Below the pieces are notes generated by a model, which saw only the letters and a list, made by a program, of their open reading frames with translations, had not been told where the DNA came from and did no database searches. Position numbers and translations under genes: made by a program. Positions 50,264-60,108 of a stretch of 64,000 nt of DNA are shown in pieces; within the stretch, counting starts at the first letter, position 1; every line of letters begins with the position of its first letter. The DNA comes from Ruegeria sp. R13_0. GTDB lineage: Bacteria; Pseudomonadota; Alphaproteobacteria; Rhodobacterales; Rhodobacteraceae. The DNA is taken from NCBI RefSeq assembly GCF_017743995.1, contig NZ_JAGHRB010000006.1:1-64000 (forward strand). The letters are read 5' to 3'.

Positions 50264-53180
50264 CCCCAGCACGCATCCACGGGTGTTCGCCGTTCCGCCG
50301 GGTACGGATTTTCCCAAAGCGCTGGTTTCCGGGCTGCGGCAGCGCGCCTCTGGCCCGCCCGAGGCGTTGGCCCGCGCGCAATTGGTGGTCAACACGCGCC
50401 GCATGGCCCGACGGGTACGAGACCTGTTTGATCAGGGGCCGCCCTGCTTGTTGCCTCGGCTTTCTCTGGTCACCGATCTGGGCGAAAGCGTTGATCTGGC
50501 ACAGATTCCACCCGCCATACCCCCGCTGAGACGACGGTTGGAGCTGACCCAGCTAATCTCAAAACTGCTGGACCAACAGCCTGATCTGGCCGCACGGGCC
50601 TCGCTGTTTGACCTGTCCGACAGTCTGGCCGCCTTGATTGATGAGATGCAGGGTGAGGGCGTGTCCCCCGACGCGATCCGCCAACTGGATGTCAGCGATA
50701 TGTCCGGCCATTGGGCCCGCGCACAGGCGTTTATCGGCATCGCGGACCATTTTGTTGATGCAAGCGATCACGCGATGGATGCACAGGCGCGGCAACGTCG
50801 GGTGGTCGAAAACCTGATTGACAGCTGGCAGGAGGCTCCGCCGCAACATCCCGTCATTCTGGCTGGCTCGACCGGATCGCGCGGCACCACGCTGATGCTG
50901 ATGCAAGCCGTCGCGCGCCTGCCACAAGGGGCCTTGATCCTGCCGGGCTATGATTTCGACCAGCCGCGCGCCGTTTGGGACCGCCTAGACGAGGCGCTGA
51001 CCTCGGAGGACCACCCGCAATATCGGTTCCGCAAACTGATGCGAGAGCTGGGGTTGGAGCATGATCAGGTCCTGCCCTGGACGGATGAACAACCGCCCTC
51101 ACCCCCGCGTAACCGGTTGGTTTCGCTCGCTTTGCGCCCTGCCCCCATCACCGACGCGTGGATGTCCGAAGGCCCATGCCTGACCGAGTTGGATCGGGCC
51201 ACGCGCGACCTGACACTGGTCGAAGCGGACTCGCCCCGGTCCGAAGCCCTCGCCATCGCCCTTCGACTACGGCAGGCGGCTGAGACGGGCCAGACCGCCG
51301 CCTTGATCACGCCTGACCGGATGCTAACCCGGCAGGTCAGCGCGGCATTGGATCGCTGGAACATCCTACCCGATGATAGCGCTGGTCTGCCGCTGCAACT
51401 GTCTCCGCCCGGCCGGTTTCTGCGCCATGTGGCGGGCCTGTTTGCGCGCCGTCTGGAGGGCGAGGCGCTGCTGACGCTGCTGAAACATCCCCTATGCCAT
51501 GACGGGGGGGAACGCGGGGCTCATCTGTTGCATACCCGCGATCTCGAGCTGGACCTGCGCCGCCATGGCCCTCCATTCCCGGACCAAACCAGCCTAAACG
51601 CATCTGCGATCCGCACCGAAGCGCCCGAAGGATGGGTAAGCTGGGTCAACGCGCATTTCTGCGATCAGCATATCGTAGGGGAACTGCCCCTGACCGAATG
51701 GGTCGACCGATTACTAACTCTGGCCGAGTCGATCTCGGCCGGACATGCGGGTGACCAAGGCACCCTGTGGGACAAGAACGCGGGCCAAAAGGCCCTGTCG
51801 GTGTTGACCAATCTTCGGGATGAGGCGCATCACGGCGGTCCCATGACCGCCCATGACTTCGCCGATCTGCTAGGCGCGCTTCTGGCCGGAGAAGAGGTCC
51901 GCGACCGCGACGCCCCGCATCCGCATATCATGATCTGGGGCACCCTCGAGGCCCGGGTGCAGGGTGCAGATCTGCTGATCCTCGGCGGTTTGAACGAGGG
52001 CAGCTGGCCCGAAGCCCCAGCCCCGGACCCGTGGCTGAACCGCCAGATGCGCGACAAGGCGGGATTGTTGCTGCCCGAACGGCGGATTGGGCTTTCGGCG
52101 CATGACTTCCAACAGGCCATCGGCGCGCCCGAGGTCTGGCTGACCCGCGCCACCCGCTCGGACGATGCGGAAACCGTGCCTTCGCGCTGGCTGAACCGTC
52201 TGACGAACCTGTTGCAGGGCCTGCCCGACCAAGGCGGCCAAACGGCGCTATCAGATATGCGCGCGCGCGGTCGAACCTATCTAAACTGGGCCAAAACACT
52301 GGAACAGGCACCCCGGATTGAGGCAGCGCATCGCCCCTCGCCCAAACCTCCGGTTGCCGCCCGACCGCGACGCCTTTCAGTCACCGAGATCAAGCGCCTG
52401 ATCCGCGACCCTTATGCGATTTACGCCAAACATGTGCTGCGTCTGAAACCCCTCGATCCGCTTGTGCAAGCCCCCGATGCCTTGCTGCGCGGGATCGTGA
52501 TTCATGAAATCCTTGAGCATTTCGTTAAGGACAGCGTGCTGGATACCGCCTTGCTAACCCGCGAGAACTTCCTGAAACGCGCCCATGATCTGCTTGAAAC
52601 ACACGTCGCTTGGCCAACCGCCCGCAAACTGTGGTTGGCGCGGTTGGAACGGATCGCCGACGACTTTCTGAGTGCCGAGGTCAATCGCCGGGGCGACGGT
52701 GGCCCGGTGGCGTTTGAGGCCGCGATGAAGCTGGTGTTGGAGCCTCTGGATTTCACCATCGCCGGTCGTGCCGACCGGATCGATTGCAACAGCCGGGGGG
52801 CGTTGCGGATTGTGGATTACAAAACCGGCGCACCTCCGACCGAAAGCCAACAGGCCAAGTTCGACAAACAGCTGCTGATCGAAGCCGCCATGGCCGAGCA
52901 GGGCGCCATCGAAGGGATCGACCCCACCGACGTGGCCGAGGCGATCTTCATCGGTATGGGCGGCAGTTACAAAGAGGTCGCAGCTCCGCTTGCCAAAGAA
53001 CCCACCGACAAGGTGTTGGCTGAGCTGAAAGAGCTGATTTCTGCTTATTTAGAGCCTGATAAGGGCTTCTCATCACGCCGCATGCTACACAAGGACACCG
53101 ATATCGGCGACTACGATCATCTGGCCCGGTTCGGGGAATGGGACCGCACCGCCGAAACCCTGCCTGAGGACCTGACATGA
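50256..53180 (+). CDS. addB: double-strand break repair protein AddB, alphaproteobacterial type
   Basis: Subunit of the AddAB helicase-nuclease that resects DNA ends for RecA-dependent repair, 974 residues. The C-terminal RecB-type nuclease domain has IRIVDYKTGAPPTESQQ-like DYKTG at about 850 with GRADRID ahead of it. The N-terminal helicase-like half is degenerate, as usual in AddB. Overlaps murU by 8 bp and addA by 4 bp. Confidence 0.95.
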   Translation: MFDPSTHPRVFAVPPGTDFPKALVSGLRQRASGPPEALARAQLVVNTRRMARRVRDLFDQGPPCLLPRLSLVTDLGESVDLAQIPPAIPPLRRRLELTQLISKLLDQQPDLAARASLFDLSDSLAALIDEMQGEGVSPDAIRQLDVSDMSGHWARAQAFIGIADHFVDASDHAMDAQARQRRVVENLIDSWQEAPPQHPVILAGSTGSRGTTLMLMQAVARLPQGALILPGYDFDQPRAVWDRLDEALTSEDHPQYRFRKLMRELGLEHDQVLPWTDEQPPSPPRNRLVSLALRPAPITDAWMSEGPCLTELDRATRDLTLVEADSPRSEALAIALRLRQAAETGQTAALITPDRMLTRQVSAALDRWNILPDDSAGLPLQLSPPGRFLRHVAGLFARRLEGEALLTLLKHPLCHDGGERGAHLLHTRDLELDLRRHGPPFPDQTSLNASAIRTEAPEGWVSWVNAHFCDQHIVGELPLTEWVDRLLTLAESISAGHAGDQGTLWDKNAGQKALSVLTNLRDEAHHGGPMTAHDFADLLGALLAGEEVRDRDAPHPHIMIWGTLEARVQGADLLILGGLNEGSWPEAPAPDPWLNRQMRDKAGLLLPERRIGLSAHDFQQAIGAPEVWLTRATRSDDAETVPSRWLNRLTNLLQGLPDQGGQTALSDMRARGRTYLNWAKTLEQAPRIEAAHRPSPKPPVAARPRRLSVTEIKRLIRDPYAIYAKHVLRLKPLDPLVQAPDALLRGIVIHEILEHFVKDSVLDTALLTRENFLKRAHDLLETHVAWPTARKLWLARLERIADDFLSAEVNRRGDGGPVAFEAAMKLVLEPLDFTIAGRADRIDCNSRGALRIVDYKTGAPPTESQQAKFDKQLLIEAAMAEQGAIEGIDPTDVAEAIFIGMGGSYKEVAAPLAKEPTDKVLAELKELISAYLEPDKGFSSRRMLHKDTDIGDYDHLARFGEWDRTAETLPEDLT

Positions 53181-56100
53181 GCGCCCGCAACGACGCCACC
53201 GAACGGCAAGTGCAGGCCGCGCGTCCCGATGCCTCGACCTGGCTTGCGGCGAATGCCGGGTCGGGCAAAACCCGCGTGCTGACCGACCGCGTGGCGCGGC
53301 TACTGCTGAGCGGGGTGCAGCCGCAGCACATCCTGTGCCTGACCTATACCAAGGCCGCCGCCAGCGAGATGCAGAACCGGCTTTTCAAACGGCTTGGGGA
53401 ATGGGCGATGTTGGGGGACGCGCCGTTGCTGGCGCAGCTGACGGATCTGGGCGTCGAAGGAGCAATTGATTTGGACCGACTTGCGCAGGCCCGCACCCTG
53501 TTTGCCCGCGCGATTGAAACGCCGGGTGGGTTGAAAATCCAGACCATCCACTCTTTCTGTGCCTCACTGCTGCGTCGTTTCCCGCTTGAGGCCGGTGTCA
53601 GCCCTCAATTTGCCGAGATGGAGGATCGCGCCGCCGCCTTGCTGCGTGAAGAGATCATCGAGGATTTCGCCGAAGGCCCTCAGGCCGGGCTGATCGAAGA
53701 TATCGCGCGGTTCGTCACCGATACCGGGTTTGACAGGCTGACCGCGGCGGTGACCCAGAAACGGAACCTGTTCGCGCAGCCCTTGCAGCGCTCGGACCTG
53801 TTGCAGAGATTTGGCCTACCGGAGGGATTTGAGGACGACACCCTTGCTGGACAGGTGTTTCTGGGCGGTGAGGTTGATCTGATCCAATCCATGTTGCCCG
53901 CGCTGATCGAAAGTGGCGGCAACAATGCCAAGGCCGCCGCAAAACTCGCAACATTCACCGAGGCGAAACTGGCCCATCTGCCAACGCTGGAAGGCGTGTT
54001 GCTGACGGGCAGGGGCGCGAAGGAGCCGTTCACCGCCAAGATCAACGTTTTCCCGACCAAAGCCCTGCGCGAAGGGGTTCTGTCAGATCGCATGCCACAG
54101 CTGGAATCGCTGATGTTGCGGGTTGAGGCCGCGCGCGAACAACGGCTGGCTTTGGTCGCAGCGCAAAAAACCACCGTTTTGCATCGCTTCGCTGCAGCTT
54201 TCCTGCCGGAATATGAACGCCGCAAACAACTTCGCGGTTGGCTGGACTTTGACGACCTCATCCTCCGCGCGCGACAGGTGCTGAACGACCCAGCGGTGGC
54301 CGAATGGGTGTTGTACCGGTTGGACGGCGGCATCGACCACATTCTGGTGGACGAGGCGCAAGACACCAGCCCGGATCAATGGGACGTGGTCGAGAAACTG
54401 GCGCAAGAATTCACCAGCGGGGAAGGGGCCCGATCCGAGGTTGAGCGCACGATCTTTGTGGTCGGCGACAAGAAACAGTCGATCTATTCCTTCCAGGGCG
54501 CCGACCCGCAGGCCTTTGACCGGATGCAGGCCGAGTTTGGGCGAAAGCTGGAAGAATCAGGCTCTAAACTGTGGGGTTCGACGCTTGAATACTCATTCCG
54601 ATCCTCCAGCGCGATCCTGTCATTGGTTGATCTGCTGTTCGAAAATCAGGCCGAAGCCGGGTTTCACAAGGAAAGCCAGCACCGTGCGTTCAAGGCAGAC
54701 CTGCCGGGACGCGTAGACCTCTGGCCCGTGGTGGAAAAGGTCGAGGATGACGAGGATGGCGATTGGACCGATCCGGTGGATCGGCCCGGGTCGCGCCACC
54801 ACACTGTCATTCTGGCCGAGCAGGTGGCGCAGTCGATCAAGCACATGATCGACACTGGGGCTACCATTCCCGAAGACGGTGAAACGCCCGGCACATTCGT
54901 GCGCCGTAAGGTTCAGCCGGGGGATTTCCTGATCCTGGTCCAGCGCCGTTCGGACCTTTTTGCCGAGATCATCCGCGCCTGCAAAGCGCTTCATTTGCCC
55001 ATCGCCGGGGCCGACCGTTTGAAAGTCGGCGCGGAACTGGCGGTCAAGGATCTGGCCGCATTGCTGAGCTTTCTGGCCACGCCCGAAGACAGCCTGTCGC
55101 TGGCGACGGTCCTGAAATCCCCTCTGTTCGGTTGGTCCGAGCAGGCGCTGTTCGATCTGGCCCATCGCCGGCAAGAGAAATTCCTGTGGGCCGCGCTTCG
55201 CAATCGCTCGGACGAGTTTCCCGAAACGCTTGCGATCCTCAACGATCTGCGTGGACAGATCGACTTTCTGCGGCCCTATGACCTGATCGAGCGTATCCTG
55301 ACCCGCCATGACGGACGGCGAAAGCTGCTGGGTCGACTGGGGGCCGAGGCCGAGGATGGGATCAACGCGCTGCTCTCGCAGGCTTTGGCCTATGAGCGGA
55401 CCGATATTCCCAGCCTGACCGGCTTTCTGGTCTGGATGCAGACCGACGACCTAGAGATCAAACGCCAGATGAGCGGCGTGGGCAACATGATCCGCGTGAT
55501 GACCGTGCATGGCTCAAAAGGATTAGAAGCGCCGATCGTGATCCTGCCGGATACCGGCAAACGGCAAGCTCCGCGCGATGCCGAGATCATGGTCGCGGGC
55601 GGAACGCCCCTGTGGAAGGTTCCCGCCGATGCCTCGCCCAAGCTGATCTCAACTGCCCGCGAGGAGGCCCGAAACCGTGAGGAGAATGAACGCCTTCGAC
55701 TGCTATATGTGGCTCTAACACGGGCGGAAAAGTGGTTGATTGTGGCGGCGGCGGGGGATGTCGGAAAGGACGGAACCAGCTGGTATCAGATGGTCGAAGC
55801 CGCGATGGAGCGCGCGGGCGCGACACTGATGGAGGGGTCTCAGACACGGCGACTGGCCCATGGCGATTGGGAGGGGTTGCCGCTGGTTGAACGCAGCGAA
55901 CACGTCGAGCCAAGTCAGGACCTGCCCGCGTACTTCCAGCGTCCCGCCGAGGATCCGCCCTCAGAACCAGAAACCCTCAGCCCCTCAGATCTTGGCGGGG
56001 CAAAGGCGCTGCCCGGTGATGCGGGGCAGGATGAAGAGGTCGCAAAGCTGCGCGGAACACGATTGCACTTGCTGCTGGAGCATCTCCCAAGCGCGCCCCG

Positions 56101-56536
56101 GGATGACTGGCCCATGCTGTGCGCTCGGGTTCTACCCGATATGCAGGATCAGGAGCGAACCGAGTTGTTGTCTGAGGTCACCAAGGTCCTGACAGCGGAT
56201 CACCTGAAACCAGTCTTCGCGCCGGATGCGCTGGCCGAGGTCCCCGTTTCAGCCAAACTGAACGGGCGGCGCATGCATGGTGTCATCGACCGGCTGATCA
56301 TAACGGATACCGAAGTGCATGTGGTTGATTTCAAAACAAATGCCACAGTGCCCGACCAGCCAGAAGCCTGCCCCGAAGGCCTGTTGCGGCAGATGGGGGC
56401 CTATGCGCAGGCGCTAAGCCAGATTTACCCAGACAAGACCATCCGAACCGCCATCCTGTGGACGCGGACGGCCGCGTTGATGTGGCTGCCACACGATCTT
56501 GTGACGCAAACACTGACCCGCGCCCAGATATCTTGA
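53177..56536 (+). CDS. addA: double-strand break repair helicase AddA, alphaproteobacterial type
   Basis: UvrD-type helicase and nuclease subunit of AddAB, 1119 residues. Helicase motif I is ANAGSGKTRVL at 25-35, motif II HILVDEAQDTSPDQW, motif III region GDKKQSIYSFQGADP, motif V VMTVHGSKGLEAP, and motif VI RLLYVALTRAEKW. The C-terminal nuclease has GVIDRLI and VDFKTNA. Start overlaps addB by 4 bp. No intrinsic terminator is seen between it and trxA. Confidence 0.97.
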   Translation: MSARNDATERQVQAARPDASTWLAANAGSGKTRVLTDRVARLLLSGVQPQHILCLTYTKAAASEMQNRLFKRLGEWAMLGDAPLLAQLTDLGVEGAIDLDRLAQARTLFARAIETPGGLKIQTIHSFCASLLRRFPLEAGVSPQFAEMEDRAAALLREEIIEDFAEGPQAGLIEDIARFVTDTGFDRLTAAVTQKRNLFAQPLQRSDLLQRFGLPEGFEDDTLAGQVFLGGEVDLIQSMLPALIESGGNNAKAAAKLATFTEAKLAHLPTLEGVLLTGRGAKEPFTAKINVFPTKALREGVLSDRMPQLESLMLRVEAAREQRLALVAAQKTTVLHRFAAAFLPEYERRKQLRGWLDFDDLILRARQVLNDPAVAEWVLYRLDGGIDHILVDEAQDTSPDQWDVVEKLAQEFTSGEGARSEVERTIFVVGDKKQSIYSFQGADPQAFDRMQAEFGRKLEESGSKLWGSTLEYSFRSSSAILSLVDLLFENQAEAGFHKESQHRAFKADLPGRVDLWPVVEKVEDDEDGDWTDPVDRPGSRHHTVILAEQVAQSIKHMIDTGATIPEDGETPGTFVRRKVQPGDFLILVQRRSDLFAEIIRACKALHLPIAGADRLKVGAELAVKDLAALLSFLATPEDSLSLATVLKSPLFGWSEQALFDLAHRRQEKFLWAALRNRSDEFPETLAILNDLRGQIDFLRPYDLIERILTRHDGRRKLLGRLGAEAEDGINALLSQALAYERTDIPSLTGFLVWMQTDDLEIKRQMSGVGNMIRVMTVHGSKGLEAPIVILPDTGKRQAPRDAEIMVAGGTPLWKVPADASPKLISTAREEARNREENERLRLLYVALTRAEKWLIVAAAGDVGKDGTSWYQMVEAAMERAGATLMEGSQTRRLAHGDWEGLPLVERSEHVEPSQDLPAYFQRPAEDPPSEPETLSPSDLGGAKALPGDAGQDEEVAKLRGTRLHLLLEHLPSAPRDDWPMLCARVLPDMQDQERTELLSEVTKVLTADHLKPVFAPDALAEVPVSAKLNGRRMHGVIDRLIITDTEVHVVDFKTNATVPDQPEACPEGLLRQMGAYAQALSQIYPDKTIRTAILWTRTAALMWLPHDLVTQTLTRAQIS

Positions 56537-56596
56537 CCTTACCCGACGCGGCACCTACGTTCCTTTCCCGAGTTTACCCCATTCAGGAGACAGAAT

Positions 56597-56917
56597 ATGT
56601 CGACCGTAGCCGTTACAGACGATACCTTTGATGCCGAAGTCAAGAACTCGACCGTTCCCGTGGTTGTGGACTTCTGGGCGGAATGGTGTGGTCCTTGCAA
56701 ACAGATCGGCCCCGCACTGGAAGAACTGGCCGCTGAGTATGGCGACAAGGTGAAAATCGCCAAGGTGGACGTGGACAGCAACCCGAACGCAGCCGCTGCG
56801 ATGGGCGTACGCGGCATCCCGGCACTGTTCATCTTCAAGGACGGTCAGGTTGTCTCGAACCGCGCGGGCGCGGCACCCAAAGCGGCGCTGCAAAGCTGGA
56901 TCGACGAATCCATCTGA
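56597..56917 (+). CDS. trxA: thioredoxin
   Basis: General cytoplasmic disulfide reductase, 106 residues. Active site WCGPC with C31 and C34, and cis-Pro in [13 protein letters not shown]. An AGGAGA site precedes the ATG. It follows addA by 60 bp and ends in a strong terminator; the spacer may hold its own promoter. Confidence 0.98.
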   Translation: MSTVAVTDDTFDAEVKNSTVPVVVDFWAEWCGPCKQIGPALEELAAEYGDKVKIAKVDVDSNPNAAAAMGVRGIPALFIFKDGQVVSNRAGAAPKAALQSWIDESI

Positions 56918-56940
56918 TCCGGATTGGAATGCGAATGATC

Positions 56941-56969
56941 AAAGGCGCCCCGAACCGGGCGCCTTTTTT
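56941..56969 (+). terminator. terminator after trxA
   Basis: A seven-pair stem GGCGCCC (56944-56950) with GGGCGCC (56957-56963), six-base loop and six T. Confidence 0.93.
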
Positions 56970-56986
56970 ATGACCCGGAGACTTTG

Positions 56987-57337
56987 ATGGCAAAAACACG
57001 AGTACTTGTGGAATTTGGTATGGGCACGTCCCTGCGGCGTGAGGATTATACCGAGGCCGCCTTGCGCGCGATCAAGGATGCACTGTGGCACAACTCGGTC
57101 AATATGGCTGAGCTGTTCGATTTTCCCAAAGAGGCTATGATCATTGATGCCGAAATCGGCGTGCAGCAACCCGATAAAGTGGACCGTGAGGCGTTAAATG
57201 CCGTGTTCCCATACGGTCAGCCGAACATCACAGTCACCCGCGGTGGGCTAGACATCGACAAACCGCATGCCGATGGCCACACGGTGATCGCAAACGCCGC
57301 CATTATCGTCTCATTCGACATGGAGCCCGCGCAATGA
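56987..57337 (+). CDS. Lin0512 family protein, first of a tandem pair
   Basis: A 116-residue protein of the uncharacterised Lin0512 family. Typical strings are VEFGMGTSLRREDYTEAA at the start, ALWHNSV in the middle and IGVQQPDKVD. ATG 56987 has GGAG 6 bases ahead; a TTG one codon upstream is rejected. It overlaps a second, divergent copy by 4 bp, so both are made together and may form a heteromer. Confidence 0.85.
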   Translation: MAKTRVLVEFGMGTSLRREDYTEAALRAIKDALWHNSVNMAELFDFPKEAMIIDAEIGVQQPDKVDREALNAVFPYGQPNITVTRGGLDIDKPHADGHTVIANAAIIVSFDMEPAQ

Positions 57338-57696
57338 GTGAGAAACGTATCATTCTTGAGATGGGCACCGGCAACGACCTCTACGGTCAGGACTATACCA
57401 AGGCCGCACGGCGGGCGGTACAGGACGCGCTGCATCATTCCTCAATCACTCTGTTTTCGCGCTTGGGCGTGGACCACAAGGAGATGCGCGTCGTGGTGAC
57501 AATTGGCGTGCAACAGCCCGAGGCCGTGGATTGCGATCTGGTCGCGCAGGATTTGCCGCGGGGCAGGGCCGAGGTGCGGGCTGTGTTAGGTGGGCTGGAC
57601 GTCGAGGACAGTGATGCAGGCACCCGCCACGTCATCGCAACCGCAGCGGTTGAGGCCTATCTGCCTGATATGTCGGGCAAATACAGGCTGGTTTGA
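57334..57696 (+). CDS. Lin0512 family protein, second of a tandem pair
   Basis: A 120-residue paralogue of the preceding protein: EMGTGNDLYGQDYTKAA, ALHHSSITLFSRLGVD and IGVQQPEAVD align position by position with the first copy. Starts at the overlapping ATGA. The two copies have drifted well apart, so this is an old duplication with both kept. Function unknown. Confidence 0.85.
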   Translation: MSEKRIILEMGTGNDLYGQDYTKAARRAVQDALHHSSITLFSRLGVDHKEMRVVVTIGVQQPEAVDCDLVAQDLPRGRAEVRAVLGGLDVEDSDAGTRHVIATAAVEAYLPDMSGKYRLV

Positions 57697-57699
57697 AAA

Positions 57700-57727
57700 G
57701 AAAAAGCCGCTCGGACGAGCGGCTCAT
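57700..57727 (-). terminator. terminator between Lin0512 pair and DUF1127 gene
   Basis: Eight-pair stem AGCCGCTC (57705-57712) with GAGCGGCT (57717-57724) and a four-base loop. On the minus strand it is followed by TTTTT; on the plus strand only by CATCTTT. It mainly serves the DUF1127 gene. Confidence 0.85.
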
Positions 57728-57753
57728 CTTTACGACGGATGATCTGAAACGGA

Positions 57754-57948
57754 TCAGATGGTGATGATGTCTTTGCGGGTCAGACCGATATCTTCCAGCT
57801 GAGCGTCGCTCAGTTGCGACAACGCCTTGCGTGTCTTACGCGTTTCGTTCCATTCAACCGCTTTTTCGAAAGCCACAGTGAACGCGTCCACTACGTGCAG
57901 GATGGTAGCTGCTCCGAGCGGCGCAGTGTTTTGTGCAGTATTTGCCAT
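57754..57948 (-). CDS. DUF1127 family small protein
   Basis: A 64-residue protein with the DUF1127 C-terminal motif LSQLSDAQLEDIGLTRKDI. Members are small arginine-rich proteins tied to RNA turnover and phosphate or stress regulation in several alphaproteobacteria. GAAGGA lies 9 bases before ATG 57948, and a terminator follows. Divergent from hslV. Confidence 0.9.
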   Translation of the reverse strand: MANTAQNTAPLGAATILHVVDAFTVAFEKAVEWNETRKTRKALSQLSDAQLEDIGLTRKDIITI

Positions 57949-58089
57949 GTGCGCAGTCCTTCAAACTGAAACAGCCGACCCAGTGTCGGTTGTAAGCCTC
58001 ATGTAGTGCAGGGGTCTGAGTCTCACAATTGCCAGTCTGGTAGACCCGATCTGCGTTTCTTGCATATCTTTTGGGCAGTTTGTGAACAG

Positions 58090-58117
58090 TTGCGTTGGCG
58101 CTGGCTCCGGCCCATAT
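58090..58117 (+). promoter_or_regulatory. possible heat-shock-type promoter of hslV
   Basis: TTGCGT (58090-58095) and CCATAT (58112-58117) are 16 bp apart and 29 bp before the hslV start. This resembles the alphaproteobacterial RpoH pattern (TTG plus a C-rich -10), which would suit a heat-shock protease. The match is loose. Confidence 0.3.
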
Positions 58118-58145
58118 AGGGTGCCAGTGATGAACGGAGGCCCTG

Positions 58146-58706
58146 ATGGCAGACAGCGAATTTCCCGGTTGGCATGGCACAACGATCATTGGCGTCAAGA
58201 AAGACGGTCAAGTGGTGATTGCCGGCGACGGTCAGGTCAGCCTGGGTCAGACCGTGATCAAGGGCACCGCCCGCAAGGTCCGCCGCCTGTCACCCGGTGG
58301 ATTCGAGGTTGTGGCAGGCTTTGCTGGATCGACGGCGGATGCGTTCACTCTGCTCGAGCGGCTGGAGGCCAAGCTTGAAGCCACCCCTGGCCAATTGGCG
58401 CGCGCCTCGGTCGAGCTGGCCAAGGATTGGCGCACCGACAAATACCTGCAAAAGCTTGAGGCGATGCTGATCGTCACCGATGGCAAGGACCTGCTGGTGA
58501 TTACCGGGGCAGGGGACGTGCTTGAGCCGGAACACAACGTGGCCGCCATCGGATCGGGCGGAAACTTCGCCCTCGCCGCGGCACGCGCGATGATGGACAG
58601 CGACAAGCCCGCCGAAACGGTTGCGCGAGAGGCGATGGCGATTGCCGCCGATATCTGCGTCTATACCAACGGCAATCTGACGGTTGAGGAAATCTCAGGC
58701 CAATAG
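58146..58706 (+). CDS. hslV: ATP-dependent protease subunit HslV
   Basis: Proteolytic core of the HslVU (ClpQY) protease, an N-terminal threonine hydrolase. The 186-residue protein carries an 11-residue leader ([11 protein letters not shown]) before the catalytic Thr12 (TTIIGV), which must be removed for activity; in enterobacteria only Met is removed. Family marks are [18 protein letters not shown] and [16 protein letters not shown]. Its partner hslU lies beyond an opposite-strand MFS gene, and the 3' end overlaps that gene by 12 bp. Confidence 0.96.
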   Translation: MADSEFPGWHGTTIIGVKKDGQVVIAGDGQVSLGQTVIKGTARKVRRLSPGGFEVVAGFAGSTADAFTLLERLEAKLEATPGQLARASVELAKDWRTDKYLQKLEAMLIVTDGKDLLVITGAGDVLEPEHNVAAIGSGGNFALAAARAMMDSDKPAETVAREAMAIAADICVYTNGNLTVEEISGQ

Positions 58707-59936
58707 TGCCTTGATCTCTTTGCCTTTCCATCGGCGGTGCATTCCGATCAACCCAAAGATCGCGGCGATGATCACGATGTAGTAGGGCACGCGGATGTCG
58801 ATGCTCATCAGCCCGCCGCCGATCAGGGACATGATCCCTCCGGCAAGGCAAAAGACTGCGGTGGTCACACCCATGACCCAACCCTGATCCGCCTCGCTGA
58901 CGCTGGATGAAAACAGACCCAGAAGGGTCGGGTATGAAACGCCGAAAAAGAAGTAGAAGAAGAAGACCGGGATGTAGCTCAGCACGCCACTGGGGCTGAA
59001 GGCAAAGGCAAGCCCGCAGATCACCATCGTGATCAGTGAGACATAGATGATCTTGTGCTTGCTGAACCTCTCTTGCGCGGGTTTCACAAGGAAGGTGCTG
59101 GAAAAGGCCAGCGCAAAGCCGATGACGACCATGGCCATACTGCCTCCGATCACGCCATAGCCGAACCGGCTGGTCAGGAAATTGTCGACGAATACGTAGA
59201 AGGTGACGTTGGCGATCATGAAGAACGAGTAGACCGGCAGGATTTTCAGAACCATCGGGTGACCCCGCACCGCGATCAGGCTGTCGGTGATATCGCGCGG
59301 ACGAAAGACAAAGGGCGCGCGTTCGCTGCGGGTGTCCTTGAAGAAGGCCACCACGAGGAAAATGGCAATCAGCACCAGAACGAAGGCACCATAAAAGGGC
59401 GTTCTGAGCGTGGCAAAACTGCCCAACAGGGCGGAATCCGACAGGACGGCCCCGATGATCGGCCCTCCGACAAGGCCAAAGCTGACGCCGGTCACGATAT
59501 ACCCCATATTGCGGTCACGGTCGGCAGCATCGGTGCTGCCATCAATCATCGCCGCTTGCGCGATAGGCTGGTTGCCAGCCGTAAAACCAGTGATCGACCG
59601 ACCCAGGATCAGCAGCAACAGACTGTCGAGGTAGAGCGAGGCGATGGTAATGGCGTAGCCTGCCAACGCTCCGCCCAGACAGACCAGAAGCGCGTTCTTG
59701 CGCCCAATGGAATCCGAGACCTTCGAGACGTAAACGACCCCCAGAAACCACGACAGGAAGAAACACCCGATCACCAGCCCATAGTAGAAATGGCGACGGC
59801 CGTCTGGTGTGCCTTCGGGCAGGAACCCGGATTTCGTCTCCATGATCAGAGAGTTGATGATCGGAAAGACCAGCCCCTGTCCGATCAGGTCCACAAACAC
59901 CACAAACAGCAGGGTGATCTTGGCAATTTTTGTCAT
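58695..59936 (-). CDS. MFS transporter
   Basis: Major facilitator of 413 residues with about twelve membrane helices. MFS signatures include [18 protein letters not shown] between helices 2 and 3 and [11 protein letters not shown] in helix 4; the [21 protein letters not shown] helix-5 motif (cited in part: [13 protein letters not shown]) is like drug exporters. ATG 59936 has GGAG 8 bases ahead. It separates hslV from hslU on the opposite strand. Substrate unknown; a TetA-like efflux role is possible. Confidence 0.88.
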   Translation of the reverse strand: MTKIAKITLLFVVFVDLIGQGLVFPIINSLIMETKSGFLPEGTPDGRRHFYYGLVIGCFFLSWFLGVVYVSKVSDSIGRKNALLVCLGGALAGYAITIASLYLDSLLLLILGRSITGFTAGNQPIAQAAMIDGSTDAADRDRNMGYIVTGVSFGLVGGPIIGAVLSDSALLGSFATLRTPFYGAFVLVLIAIFLVVAFFKDTRSERAPFVFRPRDITDSLIAVRGHPMVLKILPVYSFFMIANVTFYVFVDNFLTSRFGYGVIGGSMAMVVIGFALAFSSTFLVKPAQERFSKHKIIYVSLITMVICGLAFAFSPSGVLSYIPVFFFYFFFGVSYPTLLGLFSSSVSEADQGWVMGVTTAVFCLAGGIMSLIGGGLMSIDIRVPYYIVIIAAIFGLIGMHRRWKGKEIKALLA

Positions 59937-60108
59937 GCGCGCGCTCCGGACCGTCAAGGCGTTGAAATCACTGTAACAGAGGGCGCGCGTTTCACCTATT
60001 GAAAGCATTTGCAAACCGGGTGGGGCGTTGCTAACCAACGCTGCCGCTGTTGTTTTCGCCCTTGCGGTGACTACCTAAGCCAAACCGCTGATCGAAAGGA
60101 CCCAACCC

